This document shows positions 38,862 to 49,274 of a DNA stretch of 64,000 nt, piece after piece; positions within the stretch are counted from its first letter, which is position 1, and each line of letters starts with the position of its first letter. Made by a program: the position numbers and the translations under genes. The stretch comes from Diatrype stigma (taxonomy: Eukaryota > Ascomycota > Sordariomycetes > Xylariales > Diatrypaceae), in NCBI GenBank assembly GCA_022225965.2, contig JAKJXP020000020.1:372001-436000 (forward strand), written 5' to 3'. The notes below the pieces were generated by a model that was given only the letters and a program-made list of their open reading frames with translations, was not told the origin of the DNA and did not search any database.

Positions 38862-40628
38862 ATGGCACCACATATCGACGACCAGCTTGGCGGTCCCGAG
38901 AACCAGCCGCATAATCTGAACAGCTCGCCCTTGAGAAACTCCCACCTCCACAGCACCTCGTCCGAGGATGTCCACGACCTTATCTGCGTGGGATTTGGCC
39001 CAGCCAGTCTGGCTGTAGCCGTGGCGCTCCACGATTTCATGGAGGCGGGGAAGATCCCTAAACCCGGGAACGGGGCTGGGCCGAAAGTGCTGTTCTTAGA
39101 GAAACAGAGGCAGTTCGCGTGGCATGCCGGCATGCTCCTCCCCGGCGCCAAGATGCAGATCTCATTCATCAAGGATATGGCCAGCTTGCGGGATCCGACG
39201 TCCAAGTTCACCTTTCTAAACTACCTGCACCAGAACGATCGCCTCGTCGAGTTCACGAACCTCAGCACATTCCTACCGGCGCGCGTCGAGTACGAAGACT
39301 ACCTGCGGTGGTGTGCCTCACATTTCACCGATGTTGTCAGATATGAGAACGAAGTCGTTTCCGTCTCGCCAGCTGTTGCGGGTAGAACGCCGGTTTCGAA
39401 CTTTTCGGTGACATCCAAGAATGTCAGAACGGGAGCGACCACGACCTACCGGACCAAGAACGTGCTCGTCGCCATCGGCGGCCAACCGTCCATTCCTAAG
39501 AGCTTGCCCTCGAACCACCCCCGCGTCGTTCACTCGTCGCAATATGCCCACCTGGTCCCCAAGATCCTCACCAACCGCGATGCGCCGTATCGCGTCGCCG
39601 TCGTCGGCGCGGGACAGAGCGCTGCCGAGATCTTCAACAATATCCAGACCCTGTACCCTAATTCTCGGACCTCGCTAGTCATGCGATCCGAGTTCCTTAA
39701 GCCGAGCGATGACTCCCCCTTGTAAGCAAGCCTCCATCCCACTCCTGACCTACACCTCATTCTCCAAATCTCCCCCGCCCATAACACCATCACCTGGTTC
39801 ATCATCTTCATCATGATTACGTCCAGCGGGCCCCCAAGCAAAGGTCCAGACCATTAACCAACTTGACTACGGCAACAGTGTAAACTCCATCTTCAACCCC
39901 TCGTACGTAGACTCTCTATTCGCTCGGACAGCCGAGAGCCGGCGCGCAATACTCGCCGACGCGCGGGCGACCAACTACGGTGTCGTGCGGCTCGAGCTGA
40001 TCGAGCACCTCTACGAGAGGATGTACGACCAGCGGCGGGAGCTGGGGCCGGACGAAAGGAAATGGCCGCACCGCTTGCGGCCTGCGACAGACGTCGTGCG
40101 CTTGGAAGACGGGCCATCGTCATCACGGCTCCGAATCCGGCCACTGGGTGCCTCTTCTGATGTAGAGGACGAGGTCCTCGAGGTCGACCTTGTTATTGCT
40201 GCTACCGGCTACCGCCGGAGCGCCCATCTGACCATGATGGAGGGCGTCGAGGCCCTGCTTCCCGCCGCGGACCAGCCGCTGCCCCCGGCAGTTGACGCCG
40301 CCGTTGCGACGGCTACTAACGGCAGCGGTGCAACCGAGGCCCGGCCCACTGAGTCTAAGATCGGCAACCGTCCCGTCAGGGTCGGCCGCGACTATGGTGT
40401 GAAGTTCGCTCCGGGCAAAGTGGCTGCGGGCTCGGGTATCTGGCTGCAGGGCTGCTGCGAGGGAACGCATGGGGTAAGTCAAAATATTTGCTGTCGCGTA
40501 TGAAAACTATGGATGTTCGCTAACCTTGTCCCTTCGTACAGTTGAGCGATACTTTGCTGTCCATCCTTTCGGTCCGCTCAGGGGAGATCATCAACTCGGT
40601 GTTTAAAGAAGGCCGGGATGTAAAGTAA
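38862..40628 (+). CDS. sidA: L-ornithine N5-monooxygenase (SidA-like), 513 aa, three exons
   Basis: This flavin- and NADPH-dependent enzyme hydroxylates the side-chain amine of L-ornithine, the first committed step to hydroxamate siderophores. Exons: 38862-39721, 39879-40473 and 40542-40628. Introns are 39722-39878 (157 nt) and 40474-40541 (68 nt), both GT-AG and both restoring the frame. Motifs: FAD site GFGPAS at residues 44-49, the family block [20 protein letters not shown] from about 104, NADPH site [10 protein letters not shown] near 246-255, KPSDDSPFVN across intron 1, and DLVIAATGY near 390. The length fits the family (about 500 aa). A Pro/Ala/Thr-rich stretch follows the ATGY motif. 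The ATG at 38862 is chosen because the longer frame begins at a GTG. It is divergent from the NRPS, with no recognisable gene in the 22 kb between. The predicted iron-GATA sites upstream fit repression by iron. Confidence 0.92.
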
Positions 40629-42336
40629 GTCTCAACCACCTCACCCGTTCCCATCTAGGGCGTTATGAGGGCACAAGATTAACAATAAACTCAGCAGCGT
40701 CGCTAGACCTCGAAAGTTACCATCATCTAAGCTATAGGGAACAAACGGCGTTCAACGTAATAAATAGCGGGGTCGACGCTACTTCGCGCATTGGCGAAGG
40801 AACAAAACGTATTATGAGATTCGTTGCATGTCACCAGCCAGGATTGGCCGTAGTGATCTAAAAGCAGAAGCTTCGATTCCAGGACCCGCCAGCGTACACT
40901 TTCAGAGTAACTACTTGCTTGTTTCTGGCAGGGTAACGGTCTCCCGAGCTCGCAGTTAAGTAGGGATACATATACCTACATAAGTCATGGTCATGTAAAT
41001 TGTACAGGGCACCTTTGAGCCCGCAGGTCTTACATGGGATAGGGTCAACCGGCTCCAGCTGCTATCATTAGGGGGAAAGCTAGAGCCGAGGACCGGAGCC
41101 CGATTAGCATTTTGTATTAGGTAGTACAGAAAACACAATACACATTATGGATTTATCCCCCTTCTACATCCATCTCCCCATGATTCTGACGTGATAAGCG
41201 CTAGGTACCTCTGTGATGAAGCGCCGCACTTGTCCCCATCTGACTCGATAAATGATGATATCGCTGGGCGTTATCAATTTCGAGACTGACCATCTCTATC
41301 CGCCCTTCATTAATATAAGGCATATTTAGAAACAAATCTTTCACATACGACCATACCATGTGGAAAACTCGGGATCCCGTCCGCTCTCCCCTAGATAAAC
41401 CACATAGGGCCAGACCAGTAGTTGGGTCGGTGACGACCAGCGAATCCCTGGTGTTGTATGTTTTTTTTGTTTTTTTTTTTTTTTTTGGTCGGCAACTTTC
41501 TTTTGCACACCCGAGGTCAAGCGCCGCTGTCAAATCCAGCTATTCCAGTAGCAGATAGATACTCGATGACGAGCCCCTGGATGATCAGAAGTGACGCGTG
41601 AAGCCTAATGTATCACGAATGGCCTGGTGTGCATAACTAATATGAGAGTGAACGCTAGCGTCAGTATACCCTCTCCATCCTTCACATTCACTCATCGTGA
41701 GATGTTGTTCCCATTCCGCTTTGATACTGCCACCCATATCGTCTCATGTGTCTACTTGTACTTGGCAACCGGTCGAGCCAACCATGACATGCCTATAATC
41801 ACGAGGATTCTGGGGTATAGAACGAAACCGATAAATACAGTCAAACACCCGTATTGTCGTTACAGTGTGGAGTCCTCAAGTATGAAGGTGTTTCGTGCAC
41901 CGTTGGACGTGGAACCCTCACATGCGTACGTGTCCACACTGTCCGCAAAGTTATGCTGTGTCACAAGAACGGTGTTCCAGTGAATGTGATGGAGGTATGA
42001 ATCAGTTGGCCTTGGAATGGGCGATGATACATCCACCCGTACCTAAACTGGACATTCACCATCCTGGAATAGGAATTCCAGTGGTTATTGAACCAGCTAA
42101 ATCGAGACCAAGTGCGTGTTTGACAAGCATGGCGGAATGCCGAATTACATGCCTATGAATCACTGGTGCGAATAGCTCCTCATGGGCTCAGGGACACCGA
42201 CTATATAAAGTGGTCACTTAAAGCCATCCATCGCTATGTGTTTATACATGTGTTCACACTTCGACTATAACATCCTAGCGACAATCACGGCTTATATCAT
42301 ATACTATCTATTGGTCATATCTCTCCTTTCAATACT
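40629..42336. other. Intergenic region
   Basis: No gene is supported here. A T-rich run (mostly T with single G interruptions) lies at 41461-41486. Open frames at 41201-41533 and 41627-42158 show no recognisable domain. Confidence 0.4.
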
Positions 42337-43195
42337 ATGGCTAGTTCTAGCTCCGGCGCGTGCGCTCGGAGTGACTTCAAGATATTATATGGGCTCGACT
42401 CCGACGCGGTCTACCTAGCTCTACACTACAGAAAGCATCACAGATATGACGGTGAACTTTATGTTGGTCTCACCCTCGCTCCACATCTAACTCAGGAGCT
42501 CCGTCTTTGGACATCTAGTCTAACGTGCTACTTAACTATGTTGCCACTCAGCACTGGGGCTTCGTCCAGTTCGTGGACAGCCAGTGTACGGAAGCCGTGT
42601 ATATGAATTTGGAGAACCCGGACCGGCGGCTCCTCACGGATAATTGGCAGTACGTTGAGAAAGCCAATTGGACGCCGAACGAGAGTCGGTCGCTTGTTGT
42701 GCTTTACGAGTTACCGACCCCCTTCGGCATCACCGCCGAGAACATCTACGAGGAGATCCATTCGAAAGGTCCCGAAGTGGCGAGCCAGAAAGCACAACAC
42801 CGCCGATTCTTCCTGAAGTTTAATTGCAGGTAAGCATGGATATTCTCATATTCGTAAGGGTCCGACTCGACCATGACCCACTCAGGTAGACGCTTCCAAA
42901 TGATGTTAGAAAGGGATGGGATGTTTCTCCCCTGTTCCAATGGGAACCATTTGCTAACTCGAGATCTTCGCATCGAAGGGTGTGGATGTACGTTATGCTC
43001 GAACACTTGGGAAACGCGGGTTACCTCACTCTGCCTGGAAGTGTTATGGATGTGATGAGCTCTGCCCAAGAGGCTGCGCAAGCCTGTCACTCGACTTTCG
43101 ACATTAAGGGTAGATTCGGCATGGCCACGTACCCTGACACACTTGAAAGCATCAGCCGCCAGGTTCCGAGCCAGGGGGCTGCCACTGGTCAATGA
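42337..43195 (+). CDS. Hypothetical protein, about 211 aa, tentative three-exon model
   Basis: Three open frames with coding-like composition can be joined: 42337-42462, 42552-42829 and 42964-43195, giving 212 codons including TGA. Intron 2 (42830-42962) has a strong GTAAGC donor. Intron 1 (42463-42551) uses a weak GTTGGT donor and is chosen because it is in frame and yields ...GELYHWGFVQF, a YHW-type motif I associate with a family of small uncharacterised fungal proteins. Exon 2 is acidic and aromatic, with EAVYMNLENP and LYELPTPFGI. Exon 3 contains WMYVMLEHLG. No signal peptide or membrane span is seen. The function is unknown. Both branch points lie unusually close to the acceptors, so the exact model may be wrong. 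Confidence 0.4.
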
Positions 43196-44230
43196 TGGTG
43201 TTCTAATTGGGATTGGATCTTAGTACATTGAACCGGAGTAGGGCGAGGAAGGCCCTACTCCTGCTGATCAGGAACTGGAAGGAAACATCTGCTCATGGAC
43301 TTGACTGGAGAGAAAGATGTTCCATTGTCTGCTTGTCTATGGGAAACTACATACAAGACGGGACAAGCCAGCATCCTTATATAGACGAGAACCAAAGCCC
43401 ATATGTGCCGGCTTCGGCTGTACGGCCGAAGCCGATGGAAGCACCTGGAAGCCTGCAGCTGCAACGCTGCTGTATAACAACAACGCACTGCCCGATTGCA
43501 ACATGCGTGTGGGAGTGGGCAAGTGATAGCCAGTCCTTTGTCAGCTTGGAGTTCATACGGGGGCTCATTTCGGGAAAGTCAGTTCTTATTCGCCTACTGT
43601 AGCTGTACTGCCAGTTGATGAGAATCATGATTGAATTAGTTTCACTGCCTTTGTTCAACCACACATACGAATGTTTTGATGTCGAGGCGTGGATGCAACC
43701 CTGTCAGTAGTAAGTACAGCACAATATATGCAGTATCCAACGAACAGACTAAATAAGATAAGATTCTTTTCTCGAAAATACAAAAACTTGATTAACCATG
43801 ATCACTTTAAGCTGCATCGGTAATAACTATGGTTGATATTAGAGGATTAGAGGCAATACTGCCGACTCGATTCCTCCATGAATGTTTGCCTGCCGTGCCA
43901 AGCCCCCTATTGTAGGCCGCGGACCCACATTTGAGTTGACCCCTTTAATTCCAGAGCAGCGACGTAACGAAGTGAGGAGCGCGACTGAACATCATCAAGG
44001 CAAAGACAATGACCACAGACCTACCAATACTGCTTACCCAGGTATGTACTGATTAGGCCGGTGTCTTTAGTAGTTCTGCACTCCTATCAGAATGTTGAGG
44101 GACGATGGCTCTACCCGCGGGTTGACCAAACCAACCCTCAACTATCAATTATCAACCCAGTCTCGTTCTTTAAAGCGATCTATAACGATCGTATATGCAT
44201 AATACGGAGTCTATTATAATGACGCATATA
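43196..44230. other. Intergenic region
   Basis: No supported gene. Frames of 60-131 codons at 43207-43664 overlap on both strands without a recognisable domain. A 7-bp inverted repeat, GTTGAGG...CCTCAAC (about 44095-44146), flanks a short spacer. Confidence 0.35.
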
Positions 44231-44231
44231 C

Positions 44232-45040
44232 TTGCTAGGCACACTGTACATCACTTCTCGCTACAATCATGGGCAGAGCAAGAACCGCTGTTGGTCGGTC
44301 GAGGATATACCACACCATACTGCCGACCTTGTACGGCTTCTTCGTGAATGTGCGAGCTGCAGCCCCTCCAGCCACCCCTGCCGTCACCATAGCCACCCTT
44401 CGGCTTGCGGTCAAGCCTCCAACTCACTGGAAACCTTATCTACTCATGGGGGGGGGGGGGAATCGTCGTCATGGTCGAGTACCTGCATGAGCTGCGCGCC
44501 TTCCTGCCCCCCACCCTGGGGGTGCGGGCCTAGCGCAGAACCTCCGGACGCCGATCGTCTGTCGCTGTTTCCTGTCAGCGACCTTCAGGTCGCCGCCCGC
44601 GCTCGCCGTCGGCAGCAGTCCTCTCACTGTCGTTTGAGACATATGCTACGGCGGCGCGGCAGCTTCGCTAACGATCTTTATCGCCTGTATCTTTTGGAGG
44701 GGGAAGGGGGGGGGGAGCCTGGGCCGGATGATCGGCAGTTACGCTATGGAGACATGCGGCGGGCGATTCTGCTCATGGGAGACCCGATCGGGCGGAGGCC
44801 AGCAAAAGAGGCATTCCTGGACCGTCACTCGCCGGTGCGCCGAAGGTGCTGCTCGTCGTCCCGCTGGGTCGGCTGCTGCGCATGCTGACGATGGAGCCGA
44901 TGGCAGCAGGCTGCCAATACTCTTCGGGCTGCAACGCTGGAATCCGACTGTTCGTTGCGAAATCTGCTAGTCTATGGTGTGCCATGTCATCATTTGTGTA
45001 TTTTAGAGAATGGTATATAGTATATCGTCACTTGCAATAG
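44232..45040 (+). pseudogene. Possible degraded coding locus interrupted by G-tracts
   Basis: GC content and codon texture rise, but no single frame runs through. Short peptide-like segments appear in different plus-strand frames, such as YLHELRAFLPPTLG just after 44475 and TIFIACIF near 44670-44695. The frames change next to a 12-14 nt G-tract near 44450 and further G-runs near 44700-44715. This pattern suits a small gene broken by slippage at homopolymers, or sequencing error there. No family is recognised. Confidence 0.2.
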
Positions 45041-45361
45041 CTGGATCTCGGTCAGAAAAGTGCATTTGGCACTTCCAGAGATGCCTGTTGAACCACAGCC
45101 TACGCGCATTCGCAATCACAATAAATACCTACACTATTCCTAACACTGTCCTCCTTGAATGGGAAAGCTTGCGAAACTATCGTGGTCACCATCGTGGTGA
45201 TCAGCCTGACGCCATTTTAGCCCCTAATTCGTACCATGCGATGATACACTCTGAAGGTATAAAACTGGGATTATTCTAACATTCTCAACCCAGCGTACTA
45301 AACAGTAATATCCATCACAACTCAATTCATTCGCTACAGAACATCAACATAAATCAAAACC

Positions 45362-46045
45362 ATGATGTTCACATGCGGTAGAACAGTCCCCTCTCGCCTT
45401 GCCTCGCTAAGTGGAAGGGTCCTGACTTCGTCAAGGGACTCGGCCACAAGCGTTGCATCTACCGCACGCCACGCGTCCCCTACAGCAACACGCGCCTTCT
45501 CTCGTCTTCGTGTCCCCGACACCGCCACCCTCCCTGAAGACGCACAGCAAATCATCAAAAGACATCACGGCGACAACTGGACGAAGGCTCTCGCCCTGAA
45601 TCCGGACACCCTCCGCCGGTTTATCACGCACTACGAGGACTTGTTCTCAAACAGCACCACGCGGCTAGAGCCCGTGGACCGTGAGATCCTCGCGGTGGTC
45701 GTCAGTGCCACCAACGGCTGCGGCTTCTGCCGCTCGCACCACACGCTCGGCCTCGCGGCGGCGCTCGGCGGCGACGAGAGCGCCACGCTGAACGCGAAGA
45801 AGATCGCCTTGGACTGGCATACCGCGCCCAGTCTGGGCGATAGGGAGAAGGCGTTAGCCAGCTTTGCGGAGCGCTTGGCCATCAGGCCTAGGGACATCCT
45901 GAAGAAGGACGTGGAGGAGCTGAGAGCCCAGGGGCTCACGGATGAAGAGATCCTAGAGGTCGTCGAGGTAGTTGGATGGTTCTCGCACTCGAATAGGCTG
46001 GTAATCGCGTTGGGGATCGAGATAGATGACCGTTATCTACGGTAA
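45362..46045 (+). CDS. AhpD-like / carboxymuconolactone decarboxylase-fold protein, 227 aa
   Basis: Single exon. The core has the CMD/AhpD signature: after EILAVVVSATN comes CGFC at residues 120-123 followed by RSHH, giving the CxxCxxxH arrangement used for disulfide-based peroxide reduction in AhpD-type and peroxidase-related proteins. The first 45 residues are rich in Arg, Ser, Thr and Ala with almost no acidic residues, which resembles a mitochondrial targeting sequence. Two ATGs lie in tandem at the start (MMF); I use the first. It is convergent with the GMC oxidoreductase, with 160 bp between them including a T-rich tract. The redox role is inferred from the family; the substrate is unknown. 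Carboxymuconolactone decarboxylase activity itself is less likely, because the CxxC motif marks the peroxidase branch. Confidence 0.8.
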   Translation: MMFTCGRTVPSRLASLSGRVLTSSRDSATSVASTARHASPTATRAFSRLRVPDTATLPEDAQQIIKRHHGDNWTKALALNPDTLRRFITHYEDLFSNSTTRLEPVDREILAVVVSATNGCGFCRSHHTLGLAAALGGDESATLNAKKIALDWHTAPSLGDREKALASFAERLAIRPRDILKKDVEELRAQGLTDEEILEVVEVVGWFSHSNRLVIALGIEIDDRYLR

Positions 46046-46079
46046 TTATGGGATTCGTGTTCAATTCCGGGCACGTCAC

Positions 46080-46115
46080 GTTTTTTTTTTTTTTTTTTTT
46101 TCTTTTTTTTTTTTA
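46080..46115. repeat. Poly-T tract between convergent genes
   Basis: About 35 nt of T with a single C interruption, 35 bp after the stop of the CxxC protein. It is a homopolymer repeat and possibly part of the 3' processing region. Confidence 0.7.
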
Positions 46116-46205
46116 GCTGTACCTACGGAATGAGAAAGTCATAATGACATTCGAGGGATTAGTATTGTCAGTATCAAATCTAATCGCAACACATAAAGCA
46201 ATTCC

Positions 46206-48129
46206 TCATTCCTTAGAAATGCCTAGCTCCTTCAGGATAATGTCTGCCGCCTTTTCCCCAATCGTCATGGCGGTGTTGTTGGTGTTGGATCCCACGGTGC
46301 TCGGCGGAATACTCAGGTCAGCGACCTTCAGCCCCTGAACACCATAAACGCTCAGATTGGCGTCCACGACACCGTCATCCTGGAAAGCTGCCAACTTGCA
46401 CGTGCCCATAGATTGCCAGCAGCTTGACATATGCCCTCGTATCCACTCCTCAATAGCCTTATCATCCTCTGGTGTATATTCCACATTTTGTACATCCGAG
46501 AGGGGGCCTTCTACTATGGCGGCGTTAGAACCGGCTGGGAATGCAGGATGGCCGGACGCGATCTCGCCGTTGAATATTTCCATCCGATGCAATATCTCCC
46601 GCTGTTTCTTGTACATCCATATATGTTTCTTCACATCTAGCCCCTTAGGGTCGGCAAAGAAGCCAACATCCAAATCAGGCTCATCATTAATGTTCGGCCC
46701 CGTGATATGGACAAAGCCCCGAGAAAAGGGGTGTAAACTGAAAGTGGCGATGCCCATGTACTGCCCAGCAGGTAATCCCGAGGGATCCCCTGGGTAACAG
46801 CCAACGGGAGAGATGATCATCATTGGCTTGTCTGGGTACCCTTCAAACTCTCTATCCCAGGCTTGTTCGAAGTCAGGCCCAAGACTCGCTACGTCGGCTC
46901 GAGTGGGTCGGAGCTTGGCCTGGACATCCACGGCGTTCCAGCTCAACATTGGATTGTTTTCCGCGATAAGCTTCTCCGACTGAACACGGCCTGAAGTCAA
47001 AGCGTCCATTGTTTCTTCGGGTGTGAGAGTGGTCTTGTACGGGTAGAGAATTATGTGGTGATCTCGGTAGTTCTCACCCACGCCGGGAACTTCGGCCACG
47101 AGGGGGACGCCCGCGCGCTTCAACACATTGGCCCTCCCAACTCCTGATCTTTCCAGCATCGTAGGTGTCCCAAGCGCGCCGCTAGATACCACCACCAACT
47201 TCCGTGCCTTGACGGTCCTGGTTGGTTCATGTTGAGTGCCTGGCTGGAAGGTCGGATTAGGTCTGTAAGCGACACCCACGGCCCTTTTGTTACTGTCAAA
47301 TAGAACACGTTCAACGTTCGTCTCAACTAGAACGTGTAGATTCGGGTACTTGTCGCTTTGTAACTTGGAATGCAGGTATTGGTGAGCTACATCCTGGCGC
47401 AAGCCGTCCCGGCTGATGTAACGCACCGCCCGCATAGCACCATTGACCGTGTCCAAGCGATTGATATCCTCAATCTCTGGCCAACCAACCTTACCCAAAG
47501 CAGTGATAAAGTCGTTCTCTAACCTTGAAGACCGAAACAGGCCACGGCATACATGCATCGGTCCATCATATCCATGGTAAGCTGGCGAACCGGGGCCATC
47601 GTACGTTTCAATCTGGTCAGTTGTGAGAACTCAATCTTCATGGCAAGTGCGAATGGTTATGTTTACCTTCTTCATGTACGGGAGGAGCTCGTCAGCAGAC
47701 CACCCAGGCATTTTCCACGCATCAAGCTCCGATCGCTGTGGTCGACTGTATATCATCTCGTTGACGGATGACCCACCGCCTAGGATGCGGGTCGTAGGAA
47801 CGAGCGGTTCCCTACCGGAGAGATGGATGGACTTTCGTGATTTGTACGACTTCACGTATTTGCCAAATGGGTCCATATGATTAAGAAAGAAGGCCGGGTA
47901 CGTGACATGCGGATCGCCTTCATTGTTTGGGCCACTTTCAATGAGCAAGATAGAGAGGTCAGGGGCGGCTTCAGAAAGTCGTCCGGCCACAACACAGCCA
48001 GCGCTGCCACCTGCAATCGACCATGTTAGTATCACGAGAGGGTACATGAGATAAGGGGTGCGCAATACCTCCTGCAATCACGATATCAACCTCCTCGATG
48101 GTCTCGGGAAGCTTATTGTAAAGGCCCAT
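46206..48129 (-). CDS. GMC-family FAD oxidoreductase, 603 aa, three exons
   Basis: Glucose-methanol-choline oxidoreductases oxidise alcohols, sugars or aldehydes using FAD. Exons: 48129-48069, 48010-47667 and 47612-46206. Introns are 48011-48068 (58 nt) and 47613-47666 (54 nt), both GT-AG with branch points, and they restore the frame exactly. Motifs: dinucleotide-binding IVIAGGGSAGC near residues 17-27, GMC signature 1 (GGGSSVNEMIYSR) near 97, signature 2 (SSGALGTPTMLERSGVG) near 276, and the C-terminal VADLSIPPSTVGSNTNN segment with Asn578. The catalytic region reads CWQSMGTC where the family normally has WHxxGTC, so the usual catalytic His is Gln535. No signal peptide is visible, suggesting a cytosolic or peroxisomal enzyme. 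The ATG at 48129 is the first in frame that gives an intact Rossmann start. The substrate is unknown. Confidence 0.88.
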
Positions 48130-49274
48130 GGCGACAGATCTTCGTAACCAGGAGTAAAGCAAAGTATTGAAGGTGAAAGTATATGTCGGGATGCCGTGAG
48201 TATGTATCAGAAGGAGGTTGTCCTAGAGTGATAGAGTCACAGTCAAGAAAGAGGGGAAGCAAAATGACAGCAACTTGACCGCTATAAATTCTGTTAGCAC
48301 ACATCACAGCTAAATGCTGTGCCGCTGGCGATATCGTGCAGATCATACTAGCGTCTGACAGATGCTATATTTAGTCATGGTCGGCAGTTAATGAGATGAG
48401 ATATCAGTTCATGAACAAGTTGCAGTCAAGCAGAACGACGCAAATGGCCACAATGCAATGTTCAACCTGGCGCATTACGTGTATGAAGTTTATTGTAGAT
48501 GCTGTGGCGTACCGAAAATCACCTAGCAACAATACAGCTCCGAGTTCGCTGACCCCTATTTTTATACAGGGGTTCAGGGGATAGTGAAAGCTTAAGATCC
48601 ACCGGACACTGTTAGTAAATAATTTTGGATGCGACGACGTTCATAAAAGGTCGTTTACTGCCACCTCATCAGATATAGGAATAGGATGTGTCTTCCGACC
48701 AGATCAGTATCATAATTTAATCATATTCGTGAGACGTCGATGTGTTACGGCTTTCGATACCATGGCCAGAAGCACCCATTTATATATTTATATACGGGAA
48801 TATCGTTGTATGTGTCAGGGGATTTGTGCCACCAGAGTGATAGGGGACAACTGCTAGGTAGGGGGAGGAAGGAAACAGAATAATTCGTGCCCTATGGAAG
48901 CTATAGGGGAAGGAAGTGGCCCTTATATAGCCGTATGAGCCCTCCACTAGTGTAATAAGTGGGATCCTATGGATCCCTAGACCCCCTCACACTTAAGCCC
49001 CTGACAGTATGAGAGCCAACGCGTTGAGTAGATACCCACCAAAGACGAGAAGGAGACCTCGTGTATTCATATCTCGAAGATCAATCATCAACCCAAACTC
49101 ATCATCCTCACTCATCATCCTCACTCATCATCCTCATCTCAAAACTCACATGTCACTTTAAAAGTCCCCTTGATGGCCGCTAGGGTTTCTTCAAGTCGGA
49201 AGCAGATGAAGGCTCTCGAAAGACCTTCATTGTTGGATATTGGAAGGAATGACTTGCTGGAAAGAGCGGACATG
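48130..49274. other. Intergenic region with a short tandem repeat
   Basis: The first part is the GMC promoter. Three copies of a 13-bp unit, ACTCATCATCCTC, lie at 49098-49137. No gene is recognised. Confidence 0.4.
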
